A stretch of 64,000 nucleotides of DNA from Fictibacillus halophilus (GTDB lineage: Bacteria; Bacillota; Bacilli; Bacillales; Fictibacillaceae). Shown here piece after piece: positions 63,621 to 64,000 of the stretch. How positions within the stretch are numbered: position 1 is the first letter of the stretch; each line of letters begins with the position of its first letter. The notes under the pieces were generated by a model. It was not told the DNA's origin, ran no database searches, and was given only the letters and a program-made list of their open reading frames with translations. The stretch lies in contig NZ_JAEACF010000001.1 in assembly GCF_016401385.1 (NCBI RefSeq), forward strand, positions 2,356,001-2,420,000, read 5' to 3'. The position numbers were made by a program, and so were the translations under genes.

Positions 63621-64000
63621 TTTAAAACAGCTGTTTCTACCTTTTTCACTAAATCTTTGGCGATGCCAATCCACTTTTGATCAACCGTTGCATCGGGATC
63701 TTGTGGTTCTGAAAATTGATTAAAACTTCCTGAGATGTTCCCTGTTTCAGCATTATCATCAAGCCCTACCTGATATTTGTGAGCCAACAAAAAGGGTTCA
63801 CCAAATTGTATAGTCGTATCTTTTTTATCTAACTGTCCATCGATAGCTTTAAAAGGAATTCTTAAGAACGTGTATCCCACTTCATCATCAAGCTTATAAT
63901 CAAAATATCCATGATCATAATCCCAGTTTCCTCCGTAAGAGAAGCCCAAACCTTTCAATACATCTTCAGCTTCATTCAGTGCACAACACTCATTTTCAAG
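63617..64000 (-). CDS. yugN: YugN-family protein, 5' end beyond the window
   Basis: The open frame continues past 64000 (127 visible residues; the frame reads LENECCALNEAEDVLKGLG at the edge), so the TTG at 63958 inside it is not the start. The sequence GGNWDYDHGYFDYKLDDEVG, YTFLRIPFKAIDGQLD and IQFGEPFLLAHKYQVGLDD fits the YugN-like family of B. subtilis, cytoplasmic proteins of unknown function encoded next to the YugO channel. The conserved neighbourhood supports the name. Confidence 0.88.
   Translation of the reverse strand, partial: LENECCALNEAEDVLKGLGFSYGGNWDYDHGYFDYKLDDEVGYTFLRIPFKAIDGQLDKKDTTIQFGEPFLLAHKYQVGLDDNAETGNISGSFNQFSEPQDPDATVDQKWIGIAKDLVKKVETAVLN

Overview
The window is low-GC chromosomal DNA from an endospore-forming member of the Bacillaceae. 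The first third follows the Bacillus subtilis yt* region closely (ytwF-leuS, bioY, yttB-like, ytqA/ytqB, ytpB, ytpA, ytoA, metK, pckA, ytmA, ytlA/C/D, ytkD). Strong AGGAGG-type ribosome binding sites, frequent TTG starts, T-box and S-box leaders and B. subtilis-type Fur, BirA, CcpN and CcpA sites agree with this. A genus such as Fictibacillus is possible but is only my inference. No prophage, integrase, transposase or CRISPR array is visible.

Layout. 1-4.3 kb: edge of a sensor-like membrane protein, rhodanese, T-box-controlled leuS, and bioY under a BirA operator. 4.3-16 kb: MFS transporter, the mnmL-mnmM wobble-uridine modification pair, ytpB and ytpA lipid genes, ytoA, a VOC protein, PAP2 phosphatase, a frameshifted GT4 glycosyltransferase, SAM-riboswitch-controlled metK, and pckA with a CcpN box. 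16-24 kb: ytmA, the ytlACD ABC importer, ytkD, several very small genes (one preceded by a cyclic-di-GMP-I riboswitch) and an alkyladenine glycosylase. 24-30 kb: a dicarboxylate/glutamate symporter behind a cyclic-di-AMP riboswitch, then a Fur-controlled iron(III) ABC importer. 30-34.7 kb: SGNH hydrolase, small membrane proteins, an RCK_C membrane protein, an exonuclease and a lipoprotein. 34.7-45.7 kb: an eleven-kilobase amino-sugar and cell-wall-recovery cluster, nagZ-namZ and nagA-nagB-nagR-murP-mupG-murQ-nagP, with two nearly identical NagR-type operators and cre sites. 46-60 kb: tRNA-Ala(GGC), secreted and membrane proteins, a phosphodiesterase, transporters, an M14 peptidase, a polar amino acid ABC importer, a three-PAS histidine kinase and a flavodoxin-like reductase. 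60-64 kb: a SigI-like protein that has only the sigma-I C-terminal domain, fused in an operon to RsgI, then a two-TM potassium channel and yugN.

The most noteworthy items are the region-2-less SigI/RsgI pair, the c-di-GMP riboswitch in front of a 61-residue membrane protein, the c-di-AMP riboswitch in front of a gltT-type symporter, and the cell-wall-sugar cluster, which mixes the B. subtilis extracellular route (NagZ, NamZ) with the Staphylococcus intracellular route (MupG) under a GlcNAc-type regulator. Three convincing genes of 52-56 codons, each with a strong ribosome binding site, were found in the gaps between larger genes. All functional statements rest on motif reading and memory of protein families; no database search was run.
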